Below, piece after piece: positions 24,582 to 36,004 of a stretch of DNA of 64,000 nt (its first letter is position 1; each line of letters begins with the position of its first letter). The notes below the pieces were generated by a model that was given only the letters and a program-made list of their open reading frames with translations, made no database searches and had not been told where the DNA came from. The stretch is taken from assembly GCA_026874595.1 (NCBI GenBank), contig CM049307.1:42230362-42294361 (forward strand), written 5' to 3'. This DNA comes from Sipunculus nudus (Eukaryota; Annelida; Sipuncula; Golfingiida; Sipunculidae). The translations under genes and the position numbers were made by a program.

Positions 24582-25127
24582 ACTATAGTCCGTTTCATCC
24601 CCTCATGTCCACCTGTTTTTTGCTATGAAAATTTTTATTAGGTACATTTTAAGGGAAACAATTATAGTGTACAGGAGAGGATTACATAACCTAATTTTCA
24701 ACAAGGTAACTAAATACCTAACTTACGCCTTATTTGAGAAACAGAATTTTCTGAAAATATGAGAAATCAGTCTACATTTTACAACATATCAGACCCACTT
24801 ATGGCGGTCAAGGTCACTGGTCACATGCAAAAACAACCTCAACTGAAAGCTGCTGATTGGATGATCTCATGTAAACACACTAAAAAATATAACCAGCTAA
24901 AACAAAGATGGCTGCTTAAGGAGGGACACATAATATCTGCCAGATCATGGTGAAGAGACTAAAATGTTGTGAAAAATAAACGGGGGATTTACAGTAAAAT
25001 TCTTAATTGCCATATTAGGTTGTCACTTCCATATACTGTTTTCTTGGAAATTATTGAAAAATATAAACTTATAAGCAAATCATCTACAAAAAACAGGTGG
25101 ACAGCAGGTGGTGAAATGAACTATAGT
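24582..25127. mobile_element. Miniature element with ~40-bp terminal inverted repeats (copy 1)
   Basis: The left end reads ACTATAGTCCGTTTCATCC...TGTCCACCTGTTTTTTG. The reverse complement of the right end reads ACTATAGTTCATTTCACCA...TGTCCACCTGTTTTTTG. The element is 546 bp with no coding capacity. A diverged copy lies at 51783-52312. The outermost 8 bp are themselves palindromic, so the exact cut site and target duplication are ambiguous. Confidence 0.75.
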
Positions 25128-25377
25128 ATTAAACTACATGTCAATACCTCAAAACCAACTTTTGTTGGTGTTTCCTCTTTAATGTTTCTTTTTCAGCTTA
25201 AAACTTAGATTTATATTTTGTGTTTACACATTTTAATCCAGGAAAAGTATTCAATGAGAAATGTATAAATTTTCATCAATATTTTGTTAAATTTTATAGA
25301 AGAAAATGGTTAGATATTTGACAAAGAAGAGATTTCTACATATCTACATATACATATATCTATATATATATATATAT

Positions 25378-25790
25378 TAGTGGTGGGAACTAGTGGTAAA
25401 AAATCATGTTCAATGACTGATGGGAAAAAAGTCCATAGTCTATTATTAATCAGTTATTTTATGTACAATCTATATTACCATGAAATCTGCTGTATTGAAT
25501 TATACCTAAAATACTGACTGAGTGAAATCAGTCCGACTTGTACACCATGCTTAAAGGTCAAGGTCACAGCCAGGATCAAAAGGTCCAGTGCTGGTGCTGT
25601 ACGCTGTCCTGTCTGTCTTGTATCTCTGACAGCAATAGACTATATTGTTTCTGGATAATATGATTTATTTATTTGTGCATATATATAACAGTTTGGTTAT
25701 GCACACATGGAAACAATTTAATCAATTATGAATGAAGATCACCAGTCATCGATATAATCATTTAACTGGCACACTACCAATATGTACATA
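25378..25790. mobile_element. hAT-like miniature element (pair with 30980-31692)
   Basis: The left end is TAGTGGTGGGAACTAGTGG; the reverse of the right end is TTGGTAGTGTGCCAGTT, an imperfect inverted repeat. The interior shares GAATTATACCTAAAATACTG with 31370-31390. A TA microsatellite abuts the left end (about 25340-25377). Confidence 0.5.
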
Positions 25791-26927
25791 TACACAGACC
25801 ATAAATGCAATTAATCATTGTGGTTTAATTTAATCAGAAGGTACTAAATTTAATGTTTCACTTTTAATAATGACCTGTAATGTTATTGTCTCCTAATTAA
25901 GTGATGTTTAAATTATGTACAATGTATATGAACAAAAATCTTAAACTTATTAAGAAAAGTTAATTTGATATTACTGAAAACTTCATACCTAATTGACATC
26001 TACAAGACTAGAAATGGCATATGCTTCAAGGGGATGGCAAAGACATACAAGTACATGTATATGAAAACTGTATAAAACCAGAATTTGTCTATTTGAACAT
26101 CGATACATTTCATATCTAATTGACTCTAATGAGACAGAAAATGGCAGTTTGTGGTGTGAGACACCATCAGTTATTATGGCTCTCCTGATGGTTTGGTCAA
26201 AATGTTTTGTACATTAATCAGACTCCCATGCTGTTTCCAGGGAGACATATGATATGATATGTCATGGTGGTTCACAAAAATAGCAGAAAAACACATGAAG
26301 GAGTCCATTGTTCTGGGCTGTCTGTTATCAGGGTGACAGAGATCAAGGTGAAGTGATCATTAGTCTCTGTTACTACCACTGCAGGACTGTAACTTCTCAG
26401 AGCAGCAATTACTTAAGGGGACTTTCTTTTGTAAGTCATTAGTATTAAAAGCCAAGGTTGGTCAGTGACTGGATTTTGTGTGAGATTAATTGTGAATGAT
26501 CAGATCTGCCGTGTATGTCAACTTGTATCTATTCCATCTCTTTCCCATTTCATCTGAAACTGCTGAGTCATGCCACTACTGAATAAGCATTTACAAAGTA
26601 CTTTCAAGACCTTGCACTGTTTTAACTTTTGCTGCATTGGTTCCAAAGGCAGATAAACTTTGAGGATTTTCATCCATGTACTGACCATAGCTATTTGGTC
26701 TAATATAAAATCGGAATATAAAAAAAATACTTAATAGATATAGGTAGTATTATTGTTAACTAAATCATGTCAAACTGTTATAACCCTGTCTCGAAATACA
26801 TACTTATCAAGACAAACATTCCTAGCTCTTTCACATAATATTAATATCATCAGTGAAATTTAATTCAAGTTCCTTGGTTAATGTTCTTTTGATTGTTATC
26901 TACTTTCTAATATTCCCCTTGTGGAGT
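25791..26927. other. Gene-free stretch
   Basis: No exon or mobile-element boundary is supported. The part near 26150-26420 is slightly GC-richer but has no sustained frame. Confidence 0.3.
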
Positions 26928-27215
26928 GTGGTAATGCAATGGTTAGGGCGCTGGACTTGTGACTGCAAGATTGCGGGTTCCAGTCCTGATGAGACAACCT
27001 TCAGTCCTAGACTCCTGGCCAAAGTCTTAACCACAAGGGTGAGCCCTCTCCACCCAGAAGTGAATGGGTATTGGTCATGCATTAGCACAAGCCAAAATAT
27101 GGAATCAATAACCCTATGGCGCCTTTTAAGGCTACATGGGTTGTATGCTCTACAGGGAGCTGAAAAAAGCTACGAGAATGACAATACCAAGATGGTGATG
27201 CTGGATGAGACTGAC
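26928..27215 (+). mobile_element. tRNA-derived SINE
   Basis: The head has an A-box-like GTAATGCAATGGTTAGGGCG and a B box GGGTTCCAGTCC (26975-26986) at tRNA spacing, so it derives from a tRNA gene with an internal RNA polymerase III promoter. The body follows with GCTCTACAGGGAGCTGAAAA. It is not a functional tRNA: the acceptor stem cannot be closed. The open frames across it are incidental. Confidence 0.8.
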
Positions 27216-28319
27216 CGACTATAAACACACTAAATTTGTATATAAATGTTAACATGACCAAGTTTTCACATACAAAGTTTCGTGCCACATGGTGGTGGTA
27301 CCAGGGATCAGTTTTCCTTTGTGTAATCAACATACCCCACATAATTGTTCTTTGCACAAAAATTTCTCAAACATATACTTACTTTGGAAAAATACAATGG
27401 TAAAGTTCAATGGATCTTTCCCATATTCCCCAGAAGATTTAAGGTTATTAAAGTGAATGTTCGCTTAAATGGATGTTCCAAAGTGAAACTTTCCAAAACA
27501 TCCCCAGGTTGACTTTTTTTTTCAAAATTCACTGCTAGTCATCTACATTGTCTTCTTAATCTCAAGCTTCTTGAGGCTGTTTCAACATTTGTGACAGCTG
27601 ATCAGGAAACTTTTTGTGGTTACTTGGTGCATTAGCAGTCTGCATGGATGGACTGTAAATTCTCTATATCCATGAGGATTTATTGACCATGTATCACAGT
27701 TTTATTTTTTCCTGTAGAAGTGAATGAAAAATGTTTAAAAAACATTTTGAGAAAAAGAAAATTTAAGCAGTCAAACAACAAACTGGCTCTATGCTACAGT
27801 GTTGTCTGTTTGTAACAACTGGTAAATACTTTGAACAAAATGGTTAATACATCATTACTTCATCAAATGTTACAGATATGAAATTCTACCATTTTCTGTT
27901 TATATTATATTTTTATTTAATTTACTTGGCAATAAACCTAGAAAGATATACAAGCCCTTGGTCTAGACTGTTAGTTTATCACATGGCATCCCCTGAGGGA
28001 TATGATAAAATGTTATAACTGATAAGGTCATGTCCTTTGAGCTATCCTTTAAAGTTCCAATATATCACCAATATTACCTTTTATTTATTGTCTGATCCCT
28101 CTCTTAGTAAAAACATCTATATGTTAGACAAATGAAGTCTCTGTTATATACAACCTATGTGGAATCATGATATTTTGTAATAAGTAATTTTAATGTCTTT
28201 TGGGGCATATACAATTCATCAATGCTTTTCTTAAGTGTACTTTGACCTCCTTGAGTCAGTACAAATTTATGCTGTATTTTATGTTTTCCAGATAAGTATT
28301 TTATTCAAGAAAATGCTAG
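27216..28319. other. Gene-free stretch
   Basis: AT-rich; no exon, RNA gene or delimited repeat is seen. Confidence 0.3.
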
Positions 28320-28700
28320 CTCAAGTGTCCTGGACATACTAAACACACTAGGTTTCAGGTTTCAAGTTGAGTTATTAATATAATTTGGTGGTCTCAAACA
28401 TGAAGGAAAGAAATGTAAAAAAGAAAAAGAAAATACAAGTGGTGCCACCAGTCTTTAGGACCTGTTGAAACTAGTCATGATCAATAAACACAACAAGTTT
28501 TGGGAAACTAGATGAGACCACAGTTGAGAAACAGATACCATTGATGTAATCTGCCAGTCTCAAAAAGAGGGAAAACTGTGTTAAAATTAGAAAAAAAATA
28601 TAGGTGGCACCACCAGTCTTAAGCAGCTGAAAGTGTCCATGGTCAATAAGCTAGGCAAACACCACGGCATCTCTTACATTAATTATTGAGATACTCAAGG
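28320..28700. repeat. Dispersed repeat with two ~165-bp related units
   Basis: AAGTGGTGCCACCAGTCTT (from about 28438) and TAGGTGGCACCACCAGTCTT (from about 28600) head two similar paragraphs, each followed by a CATGATCAATAA/CATGGTCAATAA block. This carries the palindromic GGTGGCGCCACC motif in decayed form. Confidence 0.5.
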
Positions 28701-28724
28701 ATTTATATCAAAGTTTTAACTAAC

Positions 28725-28742
28725 GGGGAGGGGGGGGGGGGG
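28725..28742 (+). repeat. Poly-G run
   Basis: Near-pure G over 18 bases. Similar runs lie at about 192-204, 233-248 and 32642-32661; C runs at 5318-5333. Confidence 0.9.
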
Positions 28743-30089
28743 ACGAACAAGCCCCATAGCTCGTAGGATATAGGCCGCAGTTACCTAATTTTCAGGTTTC
28801 AAGGGAGATTTTTTATTGGCCTCCCAGGTTCAGGGGTTGTGATTTGTGCTGTGCTAATGGACAACTGGATGGCAGGTGAAGGATGAGGGACAAAGGGTCA
28901 AAGGGTTAGTGCTAAAGCTCAACATGGCTGAGCTAAAAATCTTATTTTAAACCTGTGGCTAGAACAGAAAACCCTGGCCTAACCTAATCTATGCCTGCAT
29001 GCCCAAACCTATCTAACATCATACATTTAATTTTATAGCCCCAACAGATAAGGAAAAACATATAGGTCATGCTAATAATTGGTTAGATGGCTGGCAACAT
29101 GAACAGACAAACAAATGGCCAAAAACAAGCTCAGGCGACTCTTACAGCTCAGCTAAAGGCTTAAGTGGAATTAAATGATAATTCACTCAGGCAGCAGTGG
29201 AATGTCAATGGCTACATTGGTAACTATAGTAACTAGTTAAATCTGATCTATCCTGCCCTATTATCAATCATGATTGTTATAATTTTAAAAGTTTCTAAAA
29301 GTAAATGAATAAATAATATTTAAATTAAAAACAATACTGATTAAAAATTTTTTTTAGGGTATTATTTGCGCTACGTATATAATATATATGAGCCATATAT
29401 ACCATGATTATATATGATGGTTTGTATAAAATGCCATTATGGGTAATTTTTACTATTTCATTGAATGAAAGACAACATTAATTGACTTTGTCACTGAGCA
29501 CAGCTTAGTTTTCTATGATTTCAGGGACTGAACCTTAGTTGACCACTTAGATAATTATTTTTGTTCCACAAAAGACAACAGTGCGGGTATTGAGTTATGA
29601 TAGGATCCTTTGACATTCAAAATCCTTAGTAAAGACTGACTGCACTTGGTAAAAACAGCAGAATATCTGGCTCGGCAGACATAACAGGTGAAGCCAAGCC
29701 TCCCTGTTGCTATGGAGATTGACAGGTTGTCATGATAACTGTACTCCTAAGCTGATCACATTATGGTGTAGGATTCCTGCTTGGTGCATATCAATTTTTT
29801 ATTGGGATCTGGACGGTTTTAAAAGAAATTATTCACAAATTAATGGTTTAAAAGAAGTTGTTAACAAATAAATGTTTTGGGTAAAACAGTACTTACTTAA
29901 TCAGATAGGACATAATCTAGGGCATATATTAGTTCAGAATCTCTTTTTTAAACCAGCATAAGCTGGAGGTTGATTATAAACCATATTTGTTGGTTTTTCT
30001 GTCAGTTAGGTTTGTCTGTTTGTGAATGATACTGTTGGGCTGTAATACAGGAGCAATTCCATCAATATGTATAGTTATATGGTATATAT
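28743..30089. other. Gene-free stretch
   Basis: No exon is supported. The segment 29460-29770 is moderately GC-richer, with no open frame of coding quality. Confidence 0.3.
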
Positions 30090-30527
30090 CAGGCCTGTGA
30101 AATGTGAGGGGCCTCAATTCAATTATTGATTCTTTTCCTTCGAGTCAATTTTCGATTCAATTCTTACTTATGTAGTAAATTTCAAATTTGACCAGAATAG
30201 AGGTTAGTAAATTTCAGCAAATATAAAAAAAATGTAGCTTTCCCTCTGCTTTCTGCTGACATCTATAAATCTATACAAGTGGAGTAGTCCACCTGCGAAT
30301 GCGTTAAGTAAATTTAAGATACTTATACATGATAAAGAGCTTCAACATTACAAACTGTACGCCAAATTTGAGAGCTCACAGAGGACTTCAGGATGATACA
30401 TGCAAAAAATGTAATAATTGAAATTAATGGATTCTGAGGTTAATAATCTAATACAATTTTATCAAGGGCTTGCAGTTCAATGCATCAATTCTTTGATGCA
30501 TTTTTACACCCCTAGTATGTACGCAGC
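30090..30527 (-). mobile_element. hAT-like element (copy 2, reverse orientation)
   Basis: The reverse strand begins TAGGGGTGTAAAAATGCATC at 30527 and matches the element at 23929 through GCATTGAACTGCAAGCCC, TTAACCTCAGAATCC and TTTTTTGCATGTATCATCC. The far end near 30090 (CAGGCCTGTGAAATGTGAGG) may be its other terminus. Confidence 0.5.
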
Positions 30528-30979
30528 AAAACTGTGGATAAGGTAAAGCACTGCAGGAGTAGAGAAGTCATCTGCCAGACATCAAAGTGTGGAATTCCCT
30601 CTACCGTGTCCATGTAAATGACTGAAATGTGTTGCATATCTATTTATATATATATACAAAACAATAATATGTGTCGGTTCCTATCTGCTTAAGCATACAT
30701 ACCACACACATACTTTATTGATGGCCAATTAATAGATAATATTGATGATTGCACTTTTTCTTTTATAATCAATTAAATCAATTGCATTTTTAATAATTGA
30801 TCATTAATGATGATGTATACACATCAAGCATCAAAGTTTACCTATGTGAAATGAATAAGTATCAACATCCTGTTCATTACCTTGACCTATCAGCGTGATG
30901 TACATTTTTGACTAAATTTACTTGTTCCATATTTTAGGTATAATTCTATATAGCATATTTCATGATAATACAGAGGGCG

Positions 30980-31692
30980 TATAAAATAACTGATTAATAA
31001 TCAATCATCAATCGATCATTGGTCGTTTTTTTATCTTTCACTCATTGAATATGATTTTTCAACAGATTCTGACCACTAACACATGCTGCATGCCACCTGA
31101 AGTCACCATGTGGAAGAAAATGGTACTATCAGGAAACACATGTCACCAACACAGAGAATATTTCATTATAATTTTCTGGTTAAATATATTTTTGGAAACC
31201 TTTTCTTAGATAAAACGTTTTAGGCATTGTAAGCAAACCAATGCTCTCTTTATATCGATCAGCACCCAACCAAGTAAATCATGTTTGATGATTGACAAAA
31301 GAAAACGACCCATGATCAATTATTATTTGATTATTAAATGTACTTTCTATATCAATTTCTGCTGTGTAGAATTATACCTAAAATACTGACAAAGTAAAAT
31401 CCAACCTGACCTGTACCTGATATTGAAAGGAAAAGGTAACGGTTAATACTTGTTCGCTGCAGTATCAATGTTGCCTGTCTTTTATTTGTGAGCTACCTAT
31501 CCTAATCTCTGACAAAGGTGGAGTATTTTTTCTAGAAATACTGTTATTTCTTTGTATGTGTATACATATATAATTGCTTGTGATCAATTATCAAAAATGC
31601 AACCAATTTAATTTAATCCATTATGGAAGAAAATGACCAATCATCCATATAACTGATCAATTAATTGGCACACCACTAACCTTTACAAAACA
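30980..31692. mobile_element. hAT-like element (pair with 25378-25790)
   Basis: The reverse of the right end is TTAGTGGTGTGCCAATTAAT, the same terminal type as at 25378 and 22602. The interior shares GAATTATACCTAAAATACTG. The left boundary is approximate. Confidence 0.45.
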
Positions 31693-32959
31693 TAGACGTA
31701 TGGATATGAAATGCACTGTACAGATTTAAAGAATATCCACTTCATCTTGTCTGTCATATCCACTAGCATATACACAGCTGATGAATATAAATCTATAGTT
31801 TTATTGATCATCTTTCATTGTGGACTAGGACAGCCAGGCCTTCTCAACTCCTACAGCAGCAACTTGTAGCAGCAGGAGTCAGTGAATACTGTGGTAAGCT
31901 TCCTATTTGCGAGGCTAAAATTTTGTGATTTCTTTATATTAAACTTTTTCGTGAGGGTTTCATTTTCATGATCACAACAGAAAAAATAAATCTATGTACA
32001 CCAGTATTTGTATTATTATATGAATTGAATAAATTCCACACTATGTATCTCATTCTGTTACAGTGTGTTTGCACGGGCCTGTCCCAATATCATGCACAAT
32101 TTAGAACACAATGAGCCATGTTTCCAGATGTGTGATAATTAATTCGTTTGTCCAGATGTATCATCCCCTCTTGTTCATCTAAGTGTATGAGGCATCTTTT
32201 TCCCCGAGGGTTTGATATTCGCAATAATTTCCCATTCATGAATATCGCAATATTAAAACCCACACAAAGAAAAAGACGACAGTGTATGACTCGGAGCATC
32301 CTAGGCAGGAGTGGTTCTGTAAGATAAGTGGTCAGGTGTATACATATTCTACATCACTTTGACTTTAATTATAAAACCTGATCGGGTTCACTCTGACTGA
32401 AGTGATCAACATGAATGCTAGGCGTTTAATGTGTTTCAAGAAGCTGCTACTACAGACTTTGCTGTGTCACAGGTTTTTAATGTGTAAGAATAATTTTAAT
32501 GGAAATAATTCAAATCCTTAAAAAGCACCTTGTTTTATCACACTTTAAACACTGATGTATTCAGAAAAATAGTAAGTATTTATAAAAAGCATATTTTACA
32601 AACATTTATTATGCAGAACAGGATTGTCACATCTTTTTTTTGGGGGGGGGGGGGAGGGGGGCAAGAATGATTTCAAAGAGCACTTTATTCTTAAAACTCT
32701 TTGAAGAATCTGTAAACAGGATAGAAATGACATGTTGTAAATATATATGTTGATATTTAGATGATTTTTCTAACTACATAGTTTTGTTCTCAATTTTCAT
32801 TTATATATGGCCTTATTCATTATAATTGGCTTTTTCTGTTCTTTTTGTACTACTTTTTTTTTTGGTGAGCAGCAGTCAAAAAGTGACTGTCATATTTTAC
32901 CCATGACTAGAAATATTAAAAATTGGCAGGTTCTGTGAAACAAAAATGTTTTATCCCAG
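31693..32959. other. Gene-free stretch with a G run
   Basis: AT-rich, with a G run at 32642-32661 and a T run near 32850. No exon is supported before 32960. Confidence 0.3.
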
Positions 32960-33114
32960 ATCTGGATTCACTGAATATATCAGCTCCCTTTACTGAAGAG
33001 ACAACTGTGAACTCAGCGTGTGAGGCCACTGACGAGACCTTGGTAGCTGAAGTCAAAACGATTGATTATCAGATTTCTGGAAGGCTGGTTTCAGTCACAT
33101 GGTCTGCCTTGTGA
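32960..33114 (+). CDS. Candidate terminal exon, unidentified
   Basis: An acceptor-like TTTTATCCCAG ends at 32959. The following frame gives 51 codons ending in TGA at 33112-33114: DSLNISAPFTEETTVNSACE, then ATDETLVAEVKTIDYQISGR, then a short hydrophobic end. AATAAA at 33114-33119 overlaps the stop codon, which is unusually close. Composition is richer in GC-ending codons than the surroundings. No partner exon was found and no family is recognised, so a chance frame remains possible. Confidence 0.28.
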
Positions 33115-33204
33115 ATAAACACAGAGGGACCAGCAATGTGTGGGAAACATTGATTGATCCGCTCTATAATTAGTAACATATTACCTGTTGTCCACTCCGT
33201 GCTG

Positions 33205-33220
33205 CGGCTCACGGGAGCCG
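33205..33220. other. GC-rich perfect hairpin
   Basis: CGGCTC, loop ACGG, GAGCCG: a 6-bp GC stem in AT-rich DNA, 90 bp after the candidate exon. No function is inferred. Confidence 0.4.
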
Positions 33221-33315
33221 ACGCCTCCTTCTAAACTCACTTGTATTAGACAAAGTAATTTATTGAGACCCATGTGGTTCTGTAATTTAAAATAATTATT
33301 GCTTATTTTATTTCC

Positions 33316-34123
33316 TTTTGTTGTTCTCCATTGTTTTATGTCATATCAGTCTGCTCTATGGATCACTATATTACATGCTTCCACCACACACACATAAATC
33401 AACAGCAAAAAAAGATCTTTGATACACATGTACTTATATGATCCATGTACAAATAGGCATTCATGGATGATGTCTATCAAATCAGATTTATTTAAAATGA
33501 CACCTATAAATGCATATCTAAGGCAAAAAAAAGGTATAGTTCTCAGGCACTTATTTTTAGAAATAAGTGTGTGAGGACATTTTTTTTAACCTTTTTTTGT
33601 ATTGTTTGATAAACATATCATATGATCAGGGAAGAGCATGATAATAACTGAATTGTTTTGTTGAACAGGTTAAAGCACCAAATAACAAAGAGTATCTGAT
33701 CAAAATTGGATTATTTTATCTTCTTGAAAGAAATGTCTGAGCAGCTGGAGCTAAAAATTCATAAGTTTCTATTGAAAATCAAAATATAAAAATTTGATGT
33801 AGGGGATTAAAATTGACGCGTGCGGTGCCTGAGAACCAAATTTTTTTTTTTGGCCTAAGTTATGGAAACAGGAAGTTTGTTTGATTAGAGCTCTATTGCT
33901 TAAATATTTAATTAACTGCTACTAGAACTGGTATATGATGTAACAGAAGAACCAAACTCTGTTCTGAAGAGAAAAGGCGTTTAAGGATAGCAATATTGCC
34001 TTTAGAGGGCACTGCCTTTAAAACAGGATGAAGATTTACTGAATTTAAAAGAAACTGTTAGTCAGTATAAACATAATTTTTCATCATGGAAACAGGCAGA
34101 CAGTTAAGAAGTCATAACAGATT
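33316..34123. repeat. Segmental duplication block A, copy 1
   Basis: 808 bp that reads identically at 36004-36811 (offset 2688). It contains no recognised gene. Copy 1 continues into unique sequence (AATTGGGTATAAG...); copy 2 continues directly into the 37-bp minisatellite. Confidence 0.93.
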
Positions 34124-34201
34124 AATTGGGTATAAGAGAACAAAGAAGACACAGCCAGCTCTTATAAAGGTATAACAGGACAAAGGAGTCATGTCCACTT
34201 A

Positions 34202-34540
34202 GGGTGCTTTTCCATGTACAAGTTTTGCGAGCATTTTCCGCGCAGTGAAAATCCAACCAGTTAAAAAGTCATGTGCTATTTCCATGTATGCGATTGCCGC
34301 GCGGCATATGCATGTGTCAGTTTTGGAATCCAGCAGTGCTGGATTTCTGCATTTGCCGCGCGGCAAACGCATGGAGATTCCGCTTGAATGACATCACATG
34401 TGGGGTTTCCCCATACTTGTATGTTTAAGTCTGTTCAGCTGTGTCAGGAAGGCATGCGATTGCTGCGAGGCAAACACATACAAAACGCTCACATGGAAAA
34501 GGACTGGCCACTCGGCAAATGCATGCATGGAAAAGCACCC
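34202..34540. mobile_element. PIF/Harbinger-type miniature element with TTA target duplication
   Basis: A perfect 15-bp terminal inverted repeat (GGGTGCTTTTCCATG at 34202-34216, its complement at 34526-34540) is flanked on both sides by TTA (34199-34201, 34541-34543). TTA/TWA target duplications with G-rich ends define the PIF/Harbinger group. The 339-bp interior has repeated GC palindromes such as TTGCCGCGCGGCAA. No transposase; it would need one in trans. Confidence 0.85.
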
Positions 34541-34557
34541 TTATCCAGTATCACAAT

Positions 34558-34635
34558 ACATAGAAGTCACAGCCACTTGTCCAGGCATCATATTACAAGG
34601 AAATCACAGCCACTTGTCTAGGCATCACATTACAC
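34558..34635. repeat. 36-38 bp direct repeat, two units
   Basis: GTCACAGCCACTTGTCCAGG and ATCACAGCCACTTGTCTAGG head two adjacent units ending CATCATATTACA/CATCACATTACA. Confidence 0.8.
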
Positions 34636-34639
34636 AGAC

Positions 34640-35029
34640 AGCCTGGAGTCTGTAGTGTGAGGCTTACTGACTTAACAGCCTAGAGTCTGTGGTGTGAGGC
34701 TTACTGACTGGACATCCTAGAGTCTGTGGTGTGAGGCTTACTGATTGGACTGCCTAGAGTCTGTGGTGTGAGGTTTACTGGCTGGACAGCCTAGAGTCTG
34801 TGGTGTGAGGCTTACTGCCTGGACAGCCTAGAGTCTGTGGTACGAGGCTTTCTGACTGGACAGCCTAGAGTCTGTGGTGTGAGGCTTACTGATTGGACTG
34901 CCTAGAGTCTGTGGTACGAGGCTTTCTGACTGGACAGCCTAGAGTCTGTGGTGTGAGGCTTACTGATTGGACTGCCTAGAGTCTGTGGTACGAGGCTTTC
35001 TGACTGGACAGCCTAGAGTCTGTTGTACC
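34640..35029 (+). repeat. 37-bp minisatellite, short array
   Basis: About 10 units close to CAGCCTAGAGTCTGTGGTGT + GAGGCTTACTGGCTGGA. Units containing GATTGGACTGCC alternate with TACGAGGCTTTCTGAC units in the right part, suggesting duplication of a two-unit block. Block C follows directly. Confidence 0.95.
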
Positions 35030-35108
35030 CTCTGGGTACAAGAATAAAAGATTGAATAAATGATGAGGTATTAGCTGAAAGAAATATTTTCTTATCATGC
35101 TCAGTACA

Positions 35109-35246
35109 ATGGAGAAGAGACAAATCTATGCAAACAAGTTGTACGGCCACAGTTTTACCAAGCAGCGTGAGGTCTATGTTGATCCAAATGTCACCATCTA
35201 TAACTTCCATTCCTACATATATACTTTACTGGGATGCTGTGGATAG
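35109..35246 (+). CDS. Small candidate frame, unidentified (copy 1)
   Basis: ATG with A at -3 and G at +4, 45 codons to TAG (35244-35246): MEKRQIYANKLYGHSFTKQR, then a segment EVYVDPNVTIYNFHSY. An acceptor-like CTCAG ends at 35104. Codon third positions favour C and G in the first 35 codons, against the AT-rich background. An internal GTGAGG could act as a donor. No family is recognised; the frame is identical at 39115-39252 because it lies in the duplicated block. Confidence 0.22.
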   Translation: MEKRQIYANKLYGHSFTKQREVYVDPNVTIYNFHSYIYTLLGCCG

Positions 35247-35462
35247 CAGGGCTCTAACGCTCAGGTTGTCAGACATCAGGGCCAATGCCGCAATGAGGGG
35301 AACTACAGTTATTGCTTATTGGAGTGTGGATGAGAGCAAGTTTGGCTCAGAAAAGATTTTGAAAACTAGCCTATTAGTGTCAATTCTCTTAATGTTTCTT
35401 CAATTTTAGCATGCATGTTGAACATTCGATTATTCCAGAATTTTTTTTCTGCAGCTTAAAAA

Positions 35463-36004
35463 CAAGGCCTACAGGCCTAATGCGAACCTGTGCAATAAGA
35501 TTACACCAGGTATAATGCTTCAATGCTAACCATTACTTTTCAAGAACATGTGTACATGTATATGAACAATGCAAGTACTAAACACTTAGAACAAGAAACA
35601 ATTAAACAAACATCACTGCTGCAATTCTGGCATGGGTGCACACAACACAAAAACTAGAATATGGGTAGTCAACAAGAGACAACGTGTATCTGCCAAAATC
35701 AGAGTGGGAAAGGTGAAGTGAGGCATAGATTGAGTGGCAAGGGGAAAAAGAGTGAGGTGTGTTGCATAATAGCCTGGATGTCAGCAGCCGAAATGTGTAT
35801 GTAGGTGGCGCCACCTGTCAAAAATTCAAGAAAGCTGTCCAGAATGTATACACATGCAAAATTTCAGGTGGATAAGTCCAACCAATGCAGAGATATGAGT
35901 GTTTTTATCCCAAGGCAGATAAACAGACGGACGCTGTGCAAAAATGGTGGCAGGTGGCGCCATCTGCCAAAAAATCCAGAAAGCTATCCAAGATGTATAA
36001 ACAT
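35463..36004 (+). mobile_element. Helitron-like element, left 540 bp only
   Basis: Begins CAAGGCCTACAGGCCTAATG like the two complete copies and stops at the duplication junction at 36004. It holds two array monomers. It is part of duplicated block C, not an independent insertion. Confidence 0.7.

Larger units (their letters stand above)
35030..36004. repeat. Segmental duplication block C, copy 1
   Basis: 975 bp that reads identically at 39036-40010 (offset 4006). It includes a small candidate frame (35109-35246) and the first 540 bp of the Helitron-like element. At 36004 it breaks off inside the element's array and joins block A copy 2. Confidence 0.93.

Noticed and set aside
26930-27000. 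Functional tRNA gene
   Set aside because: A and B boxes are present but the cloverleaf stems cannot be closed and a SINE body follows.
35013-35210. - strand frame reading MEVIDGDIWINIDLTLL, antisense to the 35109 frame
   Set aside because: Both strands cannot be favoured; the + strand has the better start context and codon use, and even that is weak.
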